Assembly: GCF_014202975.1 (NCBI RefSeq)
Contig: NZ_JACHHZ010000003.1
Span: 434,001-498,000 of the forward strand
From: Povalibacter uvarum
GTDB taxonomy: Bacteria > Pseudomonadota > Gammaproteobacteria > Steroidobacterales > Steroidobacteraceae
Reading direction: 5' to 3'
Length of the DNA stretch: 64,000 bases
The notes under the pieces are model-generated. The model was not told the DNA's origin. It made no database searches and saw only the letters and a program-made list of their open reading frames with translations. This document shows positions 1 through 8,044 of this stretch, piece by piece. The translations under genes and the position numbers were made by a program. The first letter of the stretch is position 1; every line of letters begins with the position of its first letter.

Positions 1-746
1 GCTTCTACGGCGGCGTGCGGACGATGGAGGACCAGGTGGCGATCCTCAAATGCGCTTCGCACGATTTCCCTGTGTTCTCGCAGGAGCTTCGGGGATTGCG
101 TGTCCTGGCATTGCAGGGAGGCAACTTCCCCGGCGTGCTGACGCGATCGAAACCGGTTCGCTCTCTGGCCGATCTGCAGGGCATGCGGCTGAGGACCCAG
201 AGCGAAACCATCGACGTGCTGCGCCGCCTCGGTGCCGACCCTGTCGACATGCCCATGAGCGAGGTGTACTCGGCGCTGGCGAAAGGCGTGATCGACGGCG
301 TCGTTGCGCCCGCGGATACGCTGAAGGCGCTGCATCTCGCGGAAGTTGGCTCGTACTTCACCGAGCTGCGCATCAGTCGCGGCTCGTATCCGGCACGAGC
401 GATGTCTCTCAGGGCGTGGGACAAGCTGCCTGCCGATCTTCAGGCCGTACTGATCGAAAGCCAGCCGGTATGGGAGCGCGCCTTGATGGACGAAGTCATG
501 CGCGGCCAGGAAGCGGGCTATCAGTTTGGTCGCGAGAAGGGTGTCGAGCTGATCCCGATCAGCGCGGAAGACCAACGGCATTTCGATGAGGTGGCGCAGC
601 AGAGTGCCGCGCATCGTGCGCAGTCGCTCAGCAAGTACGGGATCGACGGGGAAGCCATCCTTCATCGAATCCAGGAGCTCGTGCACGAGCGGGCAGACGG
701 CAAAGTGCTGTCGTGCGACGGTGCTCTCGTCGGGGAGGGCGTCTGA
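1..746 (+). CDS. TRAP transporter substrate-binding protein (DctP family), C-terminal part
   Basis: Partial gene: the frame is open to the window edge, so the N-terminus and signal peptide are missing. About 248 residues remain. The visible part has the DctP/TAXI-like layout 'PVRSLADLQGMRLRT', then 'GADPVDMPMSEVYSALAKGVIDGV' and 'SYPARAMSLRAWDKLPADLQAVL', which are the ligand-binding lobe and hinge segments typical of periplasmic TRAP receptors for organic acids. Its stop overlaps the ATG of the next gene (TGATG), so the receptor and the CoA-transferase genes are translationally coupled. This suggests the imported acid is the substrate that gets CoA-activated. The transporter's membrane subunits (DctQ/DctM) are not in the window; they may lie upstream. 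Confidence 0.85.
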   Translation, partial: FYGGVRTMEDQVAILKCASHDFPVFSQELRGLRVLALQGGNFPGVLTRSKPVRSLADLQGMRLRTQSETIDVLRRLGADPVDMPMSEVYSALAKGVIDGVVAPADTLKALHLAEVGSYFTELRISRGSYPARAMSLRAWDKLPADLQAVLIESQPVWERALMDEVMRGQEAGYQFGREKGVELIPISAEDQRHFDEVAQQSAAHRAQSLSKYGIDGEAILHRIQELVHERADGKVLSCDGALVGEGV

Positions 747-1948
747 TGAAGCCGCTCGCCGGTGTCCGGATCGCGGATTTCAGCTGGGTCGGAGCGGGTC
801 CGCGCGCGACGAAGGATCTCGCCGACTACGGCGCGACCGTCATCAAGGTCGAATCGCGCCAACGACTGGACCTCGGTCGCGTCAGTCCCCCATTCAAGAA
901 CGGCGTGCAGCATCCGGATGGATCGGCGTTCTTTGCGATCAGCAATACCAGCAAGCGCAGTGTGACGATCAATCTCGCCGACCCTCGCGGGGTCGCCGTT
1001 GCGAAGCGGCTGATCGAGTGGTCCGACGTCGTCGTCGAGAACTTCGGCAAGGGCTACATGGAACGCATTGGTCTGTCGTACGAGACGTTGCAAGGCATCC
1101 GTCCCGGCATCATTCAGGTCAGCGTCAGTGTCGCGGGTCGCACTGGGCCCAATGCGAATCTGCGCGGCTACGGAAATTCCGCGGCGGCGCTGTCAGGCCT
1201 CGCGGCGCTTTCAGGCTGGCCCGATCGTCCTCCGCACATGCCGCCGTTCGCCTATGGCGATGTCGTTGCGCCGATCTTCGCGACGATCGCGGTACTGGCC
1301 GCAATCGAGCATCGACGACAGACCGGGCACGGTCAGCATGTCGACGTTTCACAGGTCGAGCCGCTAGTTCATGTGCTGGCGGATCGATTCGTGGAGCGGC
1401 AGCTGACGGGCGAGGCACGCAAGCCGGGCAATCGCGCCTCAGGAATTGCGCCGCACGGCATTTATCCCTGTCGCGGAGACGATAAATGGTGCGCGATCGC
1501 CGTGCGCAGCGACGCCGAATGGTCGCGATTGTGCGAGGCGATGAACAGCCCGGGATCAGCGAGCGATCCTCGATTCAGCTCGATGGCCTCACGCAAGGCG
1601 AACGAAGATGAGCTTGATCGTGTCGTCGCGGCGTGGAGCTTGGATCGCGACAAGCACGAGCTCGCTGAGCTTCTCGCAAGCCAGGGAGTTCCCGCGGAGG
1701 CCGTCCAGAACGGTCGCGAAGTTTTCACCGATCCCGAACTCGCGGCCGTCGGTCACTACATCCGAACCCCACATGCTGTTCTCGGCGAATGCGAGATGCC
1801 CGGCCCGCCAGTGCGCTTTTCGAGCAGCGAAGTGGCTATGGGTCCCTCGCCGCTGCTTGGCGAGCACAATCGTGAAGTGTTCGTCGATCTCCTGGGGCTC
1901 AGCGAGCAGGAAGTCGCCGATCTCGTCACAGCGGGCGCGTTGAGTTGA
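746..1948 (+). CDS. CaiB/BaiF (type III) CoA-transferase, paralogue 1, catalytic Asp apparently lost
   Basis: 400 residues, usual family length. Opens with 'MKPLAGVRIADFSWVGAGP', then 'DYGATVIKVES' and 'VVVENFGKGYMERIGLSYE', the standard N-terminal signature of type III CoA-transferases, which move CoA between carboxylic acids. The start is the ATG overlapping the upstream stop. In the family the nucleophile is an Asp in a segment of the form G-[YHF]-D-x-x-x-Q-A-x-S-G. Here that segment reads 'RGYGNSAAALSGL', so residue 143 is Gly where Asp is expected. The three downstream paralogues keep an Asp at this place. It may be an inactive partner subunit, or a subfamily with other chemistry. Family assignment is firm; substrate is unknown. 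Confidence 0.9.
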   Translation: MKPLAGVRIADFSWVGAGPRATKDLADYGATVIKVESRQRLDLGRVSPPFKNGVQHPDGSAFFAISNTSKRSVTINLADPRGVAVAKRLIEWSDVVVENFGKGYMERIGLSYETLQGIRPGIIQVSVSVAGRTGPNANLRGYGNSAAALSGLAALSGWPDRPPHMPPFAYGDVVAPIFATIAVLAAIEHRRQTGHGQHVDVSQVEPLVHVLADRFVERQLTGEARKPGNRASGIAPHGIYPCRGDDKWCAIAVRSDAEWSRLCEAMNSPGSASDPRFSSMASRKANEDELDRVVAAWSLDRDKHELAELLASQGVPAEAVQNGREVFTDPELAAVGHYIRTPHAVLGECEMPGPPVRFSSSEVAMGPSPLLGEHNREVFVDLLGLSEQEVADLVTAGALS

Positions 1949-1955
1949 GGGCCGC

Positions 1956-3014
1956 GTGATGCTGTCACATCTGAAGGTCATTGATCTGGCTGTCGGCCTC
2001 GGCGACTACACGGGCCGATTGCTAGCGGAGCTGGGGGCGCATGTCGTCAGAGTGGAGCAGCGTGCGTGCGCTGCCGAGCACGCAGTCGACATCGCGTGGA
2101 ACATCAGCAAGACGCGCGTGACCCTCGACCTGGAATCAGCGAGCGGCCGGGAGCAGTTGCTCAGCATGGCGGCGGACGTCGACATCGTGATTCGCAACGC
2201 GGTCGACAAGCCAGTCGATCACGCAGCGCTCGAGCGACGCAATCCGCGCGTTGTCGATGTGGTTGTTGCGCCTTTCGATCCTGCGGGCCCCAACGCGGCT
2301 CGGCCCGCGACGGACCTGACGCTGATGGCGCGATCGGGTCTCGCGAATATCGTCGGCGATCCTGATCGCGCTCCGATGACGCTGCCTGGAGAGCAGGCCT
2401 ATGCGCTGGCGGGCGCGCATGGCGTAGTTGCCGCACTTACAGCATTGCACGCGCGAGCTGCGACCGGGCGCGGTGAGTTGGTGACGATCTCTGCCTTTCA
2501 GGCTGCAGTGCTGGCCAATTACCGGGAGCCGGTAATGTGGCAGTTCGCGCAGCGGATCGGCAAGCGCACGGGGAATCTGCTGGTGCGCGGAAAATCGGGA
2601 GTGCGACAGGTCTGGCGATGCCGGGATGGTTACGTGACCTGGTCGTTCGTCGACAACCCCGCGATGATGCGATCACTCGTAAAAGTAATGAACGAGCAGG
2701 GCGTGAAGTCCTTGCTCGACGATATCGAATGGGCATCGACGCTCATCGCCGATTCGCCGCGCGAGACCGTGGAAGCCTGGGAAAGGATCGTCGAAGAGTT
2801 CTTCTCGCGGCATACCCGCAATGACCTCGCGCGATGGTCGGTCGAGCGGGGATTCGGTCTGTCGCAGATTGACGGGATCGACGACGTGCTCGCGAGCGAA
2901 CAGCTCCGGGAGCGCTCCATGTGGCGGACGATCACCGATCCGCGCAGCGGCAAGGCACTGAAAATTCCCGGGCCGCTCTTCGTGACCTCCGGGTCGGGAA
3001 GGAATGCTTCATGA
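1956..3014 (+). CDS. CaiB/BaiF (type III) CoA-transferase, paralogue 2 (short)
   Basis: About 352 residues from GTG 1956 (or one fewer two from ATG 1959), shorter than the usual 390-420. N-terminus 'LSHLKVIDLAVGLGDYTGRLLAELGAHVVRVE' and 'GRGELVTISAFQAAVLANY' match the family. The catalytic-Asp segment is 'PATDLTLMARSGLANIVG', so the Asp is present. It begins 7 bases after the preceding stop and its own stop overlaps the next ATG (ATGA), so it belongs to the same operon. The N-terminal CoA-binding region is compact relative to its neighbours. Substrate unknown; the gene may act with one of its neighbours as a hetero-oligomer. Confidence 0.87.
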   Translation: MMLSHLKVIDLAVGLGDYTGRLLAELGAHVVRVEQRACAAEHAVDIAWNISKTRVTLDLESASGREQLLSMAADVDIVIRNAVDKPVDHAALERRNPRVVDVVVAPFDPAGPNAARPATDLTLMARSGLANIVGDPDRAPMTLPGEQAYALAGAHGVVAALTALHARAATGRGELVTISAFQAAVLANYREPVMWQFAQRIGKRTGNLLVRGKSGVRQVWRCRDGYVTWSFVDNPAMMRSLVKVMNEQGVKSLLDDIEWASTLIADSPRETVEAWERIVEEFFSRHTRNDLARWSVERGFGLSQIDGIDDVLASEQLRERSMWRTITDPRSGKALKIPGPLFVTSGSGRNAS

Positions 3015-4231
3015 GCGCAGCGCTCGCGAATCTCAGGGTCGTCGATTTCTCCAAGTTCCTGCCCGGACCCTACTGCAGCTGGATGCTTGCGGATCTTGGT
3101 GCGCAAGTCGTTCGCATCGAGAACCCTCGTGAGCTGGCGAAGCAGGCACGTGTATTCGGCTGGGACAAACTGAGCGTCGAGCAGCGATCGGCGCTTCGGG
3201 CCAGCGATGTCTTCGCGCGAAACAAGCGCAGCGTCCTGATCGACCCCGGTGCGGTGGAAGCGCGGCAGGTCATCATCGATCTGGTTCGCAACGCGGATGT
3301 GCTACTCGAAGACTACCGGCCCGGCGTTCTGGCCGGGATGGGATTCGGATACGAGGAAATGGCGGCGGTGAATCCACGGCTGATCTACTGCTCGGTGACC
3401 CTTTGTGGACAGACCGGGCCTTACAGCAACAAGCCCGGTCACGATCCGATCGCGCTCGCTCTTTCGGGTGCGCTGTCGCGAATGGGGGATCGGCCCGAAC
3501 GGCCAGCGTTCACCGGCACTCCGGTCGCGGATCTCCTGACCGGTTCAAACGCCGTGATTGGAATCCTTGCGGCACTTCAGGCGCGCGTCACTACGGGGCG
3601 TGGCCAGCATGTCGACATCGCGATGTCGGATTCCGCGATGACACTCATCGCATCGACCATGGCGCGCAATCCCGATCTCTCGCGGCTCAAGCCGCGAGGG
3701 GAGGGGCGAGTCGATTGTGGGCTCTGGAAGACCAGGGACGGCCGGTACCTGTGCACGACGGACATGGAGCCGCGCTATTGGGAGCGCTTTTGCCGGACGG
3801 TCGGGCGCGAGGATTTCATCCCGGCGCAACTCGATGTGTCGCGGCGCGATGAAATCGTCAACGCGTTGTCCGCGATCTTCGCCACGCGAACGCTCAATGA
3901 ATGGCTGCAGATACTCGCTGAAGCCGACACGCAATTCGCACCGGTGTACGAGATCAGCGAAGCCCTGGAGGATCGGCACAATGTCGCTCGTGGAATGGTG
4001 CGCAATGTGCAATCGGCGAGCGGCACCGTTGTTCGGCAGATCGGTTCGCCGATCAAGCTGTCTGCTACTCCCGCGGCTGAGCCCGCCGCAGGCTGTCTGC
4101 CCGGGGCGGACACGAGAATCGTGCTCGAGGAGTTGGGCTATCACAAAGCAACGATCGATGCGCTGTTGCGCACAGGTGCCATCGCGGAAGCCGCGAATCA
4201 ACGCGCCACGGATTCTTCAGGTGATGCATGA
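3011..4231 (+). CDS. CaiB/BaiF (type III) CoA-transferase, paralogue 3
   Basis: 406 residues. The start is the ATG at 3011, which overlaps the upstream stop as ATGA; an earlier in-frame start would run deep into the previous gene. 'ANLRVVDFSKFLPGPYCSWMLADLGAQVVRIENP' and 'VLLEDYRPGVLAGMGFGYEEMAAVNPRLIYCSVT' are classic family motifs. The active-site segment 'KPGHDPIALALSGALSRMG' keeps the Asp. 'GRGQHVDIAMSDSAM' is the usual C-terminal portion of the interlocked-dimer core. This is a probable active CoA-transferase of the island; acceptor and donor acids cannot be read from sequence. Confidence 0.92.
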   Translation: MSAALANLRVVDFSKFLPGPYCSWMLADLGAQVVRIENPRELAKQARVFGWDKLSVEQRSALRASDVFARNKRSVLIDPGAVEARQVIIDLVRNADVLLEDYRPGVLAGMGFGYEEMAAVNPRLIYCSVTLCGQTGPYSNKPGHDPIALALSGALSRMGDRPERPAFTGTPVADLLTGSNAVIGILAALQARVTTGRGQHVDIAMSDSAMTLIASTMARNPDLSRLKPRGEGRVDCGLWKTRDGRYLCTTDMEPRYWERFCRTVGREDFIPAQLDVSRRDEIVNALSAIFATRTLNEWLQILAEADTQFAPVYEISEALEDRHNVARGMVRNVQSASGTVVRQIGSPIKLSATPAAEPAAGCLPGADTRIVLEELGYHKATIDALLRTGAIAEAANQRATDSSGDA

Positions 4232-5487
4232 GAAATGAAGCCAATCAGATGCAGCGTCCATTGGAAGGACTGCGTGTCGTCGATCTGACGCGGGCGCTGG
4301 CGGGCCCGTATGCGACGCTGCTGCTGGCGGGACTGGGTGCTGAAGTCATCAAAGTCGAGGATCCCAAGGGCGGTGATCTGGCGCGTGAGAACAGTCCTTA
4401 CGTCGGTCGCGATGGTCTGAGCGTGGGTCGCAAGTATCAGGATGATCTCTCCGTCTCCCATCTCACGCGATCGCGCGGCAAGCGAGGCGTGACTCTGAAT
4501 CTGAAGCATCCCGAAGCCCGCAAGGTATTCGCCGATCTCGTGCGCAAGAGCGACATCGTCGTCGAGAATTTCACGAGCGGCACCGCGGAGCGGCTCGGCG
4601 TAGGCTACGAGGACGCGCGTGCGGCAAATCCCTCGGTCATCTACTGCTCGCTGAGCGGCTTCGGCGCCACGATCAAGGGGCAGGAAGGCAGTCGCGCGAT
4701 GGATGTTCTGATCCAGGCGCTGAGCGGCGCGATGTACACGAGTGGTGCTGAAGATGAGCCGCCCGTGAGAATCGGATTGCCGATCGCCGATGTGCTTACT
4801 CCCATCTTCGCTGTCGTCGGCATTCTCGCGGCCGTTCATCACAGGGTGCGAACGGGCCAGGGTCAGCATGTCGATGTTTCGATGCTGGGCGCGCTGACGT
4901 CGCTGGTTGCCGTCGAGAACTGGGCCGCAATGCAAGCGGTCGGCATGCTCACTCGAACGGGGGCGACGTTGCAGCGCTTGTGCCCGTTCGGTCTGTTCGA
5001 GTGCGCCGATGGCTATATCGCGCTCGTTGCCGTGCAGGATCCGCTCGCTCATTCGCTGTATCGGGCGATGGGACAACCGGAGATGGTGGCCGATCCGCGC
5101 TTTGCGACGCGTAACGCCCGAGTGGCGAATGCGACGGTGCTCGAGGAGCGGATTCTCGCCTGGACCCGACGACATCCGATGAAAGAGGTGATTGCGCGGC
5201 TCGAGGCAGAGGACGTTCCAGTTGCCGAAGTCCGGCATCCTCAGGAGGCGCTCGCTGATTCACGTGTCGTGGATCGCAGCGAAACAGTAGTTGCGAGGCA
5301 TCCGTCCTACGAGGAGGGACCGGAGCTGCGAACGACGGGAGTGCCCATCGTCTTCTCCGCGGCGCGCACGGGATTCGACCCGGTGTTCCCGACAAGTATC
5401 GGTGAGCACAACACCGACGTGTTCCCACGATTGCTGGGGTACACGGACGCGGAGATCGAGCGGCTGAAACAGGCCGGCGTGATCTGA
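4228..5487 (+). CDS. CaiB/BaiF (type III) CoA-transferase, paralogue 4
   Basis: 419 residues. ATG 4228 overlaps the preceding stop (ATGA). Motifs: 'LEGLRVVDLTRALAGPYATLLLAGLGAEVIKVEDP', 'DIVVENFTSGTAERLGVGYEDARAANPSVIYCSLSGFG', active-site segment 'SRAMDVLIQALSGAMYTSG' with Asp present, and 'TGQGQHVDVSMLGALTSLV'. This is the most canonical of the four paralogues. The four genes differ clearly in sequence, so they are not a recent tandem duplication. The following dehydratase-like gene starts 12 bases downstream. Together they recall the fldA (CoA-transferase)-fldBC (dehydratase) arrangement, although the dehydratase here is non-canonical. Confidence 0.92.
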   Translation: MRNEANQMQRPLEGLRVVDLTRALAGPYATLLLAGLGAEVIKVEDPKGGDLARENSPYVGRDGLSVGRKYQDDLSVSHLTRSRGKRGVTLNLKHPEARKVFADLVRKSDIVVENFTSGTAERLGVGYEDARAANPSVIYCSLSGFGATIKGQEGSRAMDVLIQALSGAMYTSGAEDEPPVRIGLPIADVLTPIFAVVGILAAVHHRVRTGQGQHVDVSMLGALTSLVAVENWAAMQAVGMLTRTGATLQRLCPFGLFECADGYIALVAVQDPLAHSLYRAMGQPEMVADPRFATRNARVANATVLEERILAWTRRHPMKEVIARLEAEDVPVAEVRHPQEALADSRVVDRSETVVARHPSYEEGPELRTTGVPIVFSAARTGFDPVFPTSIGEHNTDVFPRLLGYTDAEIERLKQAGVI

Positions 5488-5499
5488 GGCGCCGGCGAC

Positions 5500-7956
5500 G
5501 TGGTTCAGGAGATTCTTCAGCGGTTCATCGATGCATATCGTCAGCCAGGCGAGGTCGCGGATGGTCAGCGACTCACCGGCCGCCGGATCGCAAGAGTTCT
5601 CGGCGTTGACGTTCCGCACGAAGTGATCGCTGCGGCGGGCTTCGTGCCCATCCGGTTGGCAGCGGATCGTGCGATGGCGACGCCGCGCGCCGATGCGCTG
5701 ATGGGGACAACTGAGCTCAGTCCGCGCAGCCGATCGTTACTGGAAGCGTTGCTGCAAGTGCCCGCGTCGGATCTCATCGTGATCTCGCACGCGGAGGCTC
5801 AGTTTCCGCAGTTGTTCGCGATCCTGAGAGAGGCCGCCTCGCTGAACGAGGCCCCGATGGGGCCGGTGCAGTTCCTCGATCTCAAGCATCTGCCGCGGGC
5901 CTCGACTGAGCGATACAACAGATTGCGGCTCGGCGAATGGCGCACGTCGCTCGACAGGTTCTCGGGAAGTGCCAGTGGCGATGATGCGCTCCGGCAGGCG
6001 CTTTCCGAAGCCGACGAGCATCGGCAGCAACTGAAGCACGTGATGACGCTGCGTGCCGGCGAATGCCGGCTCAACGGCGCGGAAGCACTTGCGATCATCG
6101 GCAGTGCGGCGATCCTTCCAGAGGCGGAGCATCTGGAGCTCTTGCGTCAACTCATTTCGCGGTCGTCCGCGTTGAGTGTGAGAACCGGCCGTCGTGTTTT
6201 CGTCACCGGAAGCAGTCACGAAGACAGCTCGATCTACGAGCGACTGGAGTCCTGTGGGTTGCTCGTCGTCGGCGAGGATCACGACTGGGGAGACCCGTGG
6301 TACGTGCGCGACGTGACTCACACCGGCGATCCTCTGAGCACTCTCGTATCTCCGACCCGTCACGTTCCCATGGTCGGGCAATCAGTCACTCAGCGGACCC
6401 GATCGCTCTCGACAGGAATCGCTCGTGTGCGGCCAGAACTGGTTGTGCACGTCTGTATGCCAGGAGACGAGGCGGCACCGTGGGATACGAACACAGTTCG
6501 AAGCGCCTGCGACCGGGCTGGCGTCCCGTTGCTCGTGCTGGAGCCGTCGCATTTCGACGGTGAAGGTGCGCTGCAAGCGGAAGTTCGTCGGTTTCTCGAG
6601 CCGAAGCGCCAGGACGTGAAGCCGGGCCCGCACCTACAGTCCGCCTCGGCAAAGAAGTCTTCGCCCGCGACAGGCGAGCGGAGTCGAAAGTCCCTGCAGT
6701 CAGTCGCTGCTTTCGGGGACTATCAGCGGACCTGGTTCGCTGACCTGCGTCGCCGGGTCGATGCCGGCGAACCGCTTGCAGTCGTGAATGCGAATGCGCC
6801 GCAGGAGATCCTGCGTGCGCTGGATATTCCTTTCGTAGTGAATCAATGGTGGGCGTCCATCGTAGCAGCCAAGCAGCAGAGCAGGCGTTACCTCGACCTG
6901 TTGCGGGAAAGAGGCTTCCCGGTGGAAATCGACGCCTACAGTTCGCAAGGGCTCGCAGCCGTTTTCGACGCCGATCCCGAGGATGCGCCCTGGGGCGGTT
7001 TGCCGACGCCGACGTTCCTGCAGGCCATCAATGGCACGGACGGCGCGGCGAGGTTGTTCGAGGCGTGGGCGCAGGCATCTGGAGCGGAGCTGTTCCTGTT
7101 CGAGCGAACGATCGACGCGCGCTGGTCGCTGTTCCAGCGCTGGTGGGAGTCGTTGCCGACGCAGTGGAATGAGGTGCTGGAGCCGGAGCGACTCGACCTG
7201 CTCGTCGCCGAGATGCGGGAGCTGATCGCGAATCTGGAACGTCGTACAGGGCGCACGTTCTCGCACGGGAAGTTCGCCCACGTGATGACGCTGGTGAACG
7301 AGCAGGAGGAATACTACCGGCGTACTCGCGACCTGATCGCGCGGACTGTTCCGGCGCCGGCAGGAATCGCCGACACCATGCCCGCGACGATGACGCCGCA
7401 GTGGCATCGCGGCACGGAGTGGGCTCGCGATGCCGCCCGCGCCTTCTACGAAGAGGTGGCTGGACGCGTCCAGCGCGGAGAGGCAGCGTGCGCGAATGAA
7501 CGCGTACGGCTCATGTGGGTGGGGCGTGGCATGTGGAGCGAGATGGGGTTCTATCAGCGTTGGGAAGCGTCGCACGGCGCAGTGTTCGTCTGGTCGATGT
7601 ATCTGGCGTTGGCAGCGGACGGCTATATCCGAACGTTCGATGGAGGCCGGGATCCGTTGCGAGCGCTCGCTGCTCGTGTCGTGACGATGGGGGATGAGTT
7701 GCGCATGCCGACTTGGGCAGCCGCATGGCACGTCAACGAGGCGCGGACACACAGCGTCGATGGAGCGGTGGCGCTGGCGGATGCGGATCCTTTCGTCCTT
7801 CGCGCGCTCGAACAGTCCGGCATACCTGTGCTCGCCTTGCCGCTCGACAACTTCAACAAGGAAGGCGCCGATCGGGATGCGATCGAACGGTCGGTGACTC
7901 AGTTCATCGAGGGGCCGGTGGAGGCGAGGGCAAGAATGCGGGCTGCCGCCGGATAG
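5500..7956 (+). CDS. Fused two-half 2-hydroxyacyl-CoA dehydratase-like protein lacking most Fe-S cysteines
   Basis: 818 residues from a GTG start. Residues ~1-367 resemble one dehydratase/benzoyl-CoA-reductase subunit ('VDVPHEVIAAAGFVPIRL', 'HVCMPGDEAAPWDTNTV', 'GVPLLVLEPSHFDGEGALQ'). Residues ~405-818 resemble a second ('APQEILRALDIPFVVNQWW', 'ERGFPVEIDAYSS', 'AINGTDGAARLFEAW', 'GIPVLALPLDNFNKEGADR'). A Pro/Ser/Lys-rich linker (~368-404) joins them. Canonical heterodimers carry three cluster-binding Cys per subunit. By eye the equivalents here are roughly Glu72, His97 and Cys319 in the first half, and Asp478, Thr513 and a non-Cys near 760 in the second. Only five Cys exist in total (189, 252, 319, 337, 664). 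No FldI/HgdC-type activating ATPase is present in the window. Family is fairly sure; chemistry is open. Confidence 0.75.
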   Translation: MVQEILQRFIDAYRQPGEVADGQRLTGRRIARVLGVDVPHEVIAAAGFVPIRLAADRAMATPRADALMGTTELSPRSRSLLEALLQVPASDLIVISHAEAQFPQLFAILREAASLNEAPMGPVQFLDLKHLPRASTERYNRLRLGEWRTSLDRFSGSASGDDALRQALSEADEHRQQLKHVMTLRAGECRLNGAEALAIIGSAAILPEAEHLELLRQLISRSSALSVRTGRRVFVTGSSHEDSSIYERLESCGLLVVGEDHDWGDPWYVRDVTHTGDPLSTLVSPTRHVPMVGQSVTQRTRSLSTGIARVRPELVVHVCMPGDEAAPWDTNTVRSACDRAGVPLLVLEPSHFDGEGALQAEVRRFLEPKRQDVKPGPHLQSASAKKSSPATGERSRKSLQSVAAFGDYQRTWFADLRRRVDAGEPLAVVNANAPQEILRALDIPFVVNQWWASIVAAKQQSRRYLDLLRERGFPVEIDAYSSQGLAAVFDADPEDAPWGGLPTPTFLQAINGTDGAARLFEAWAQASGAELFLFERTIDARWSLFQRWWESLPTQWNEVLEPERLDLLVAEMRELIANLERRTGRTFSHGKFAHVMTLVNEQEEYYRRTRDLIARTVPAPAGIADTMPATMTPQWHRGTEWARDAARAFYEEVAGRVQRGEAACANERVRLMWVGRGMWSEMGFYQRWEASHGAVFVWSMYLALAADGYIRTFDGGRDPLRALAARVVTMGDELRMPTWAAAWHVNEARTHSVDGAVALADADPFVLRALEQSGIPVLALPLDNFNKEGADRDAIERSVTQFIEGPVEARARMRAAAG

Positions 7957-7967
7957 GCCGGCCAGCT

Positions 7968-8023
7968 GCGTTAGGCCGAAAGGCCCGGATCGCTAACGCG
8001 ATGACGTCCGGCTGAAGCCGGAC
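7968..8023. terminator. Two stem-loops between convergent operons
   Basis: First structure: GCGTTAG (7968-7974) pairs with CTAACGC (7993-7999), with GGCC-GAAA-GGCC (7974-7985) nested inside. Second: GTCCGGC (8006-8012), loop TGAA, GCCGGAC (8017-8023). They sit between the ends of the dehydratase-like gene (+) and the P450 gene (-), so a bidirectional transcription end is likely. There is no T-tract, so a REP-like palindrome is the alternative. Confidence 0.45.
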
Positions 8024-8044
8024 CCACAATCCGATCGGACGATC

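Noticed and set aside
746-5487. Recent tandem duplication of one CoA-transferase gene
   Set aside because: The four proteins differ in length and in most residues outside family motifs, so they diverged long ago or were gathered from different lineages.
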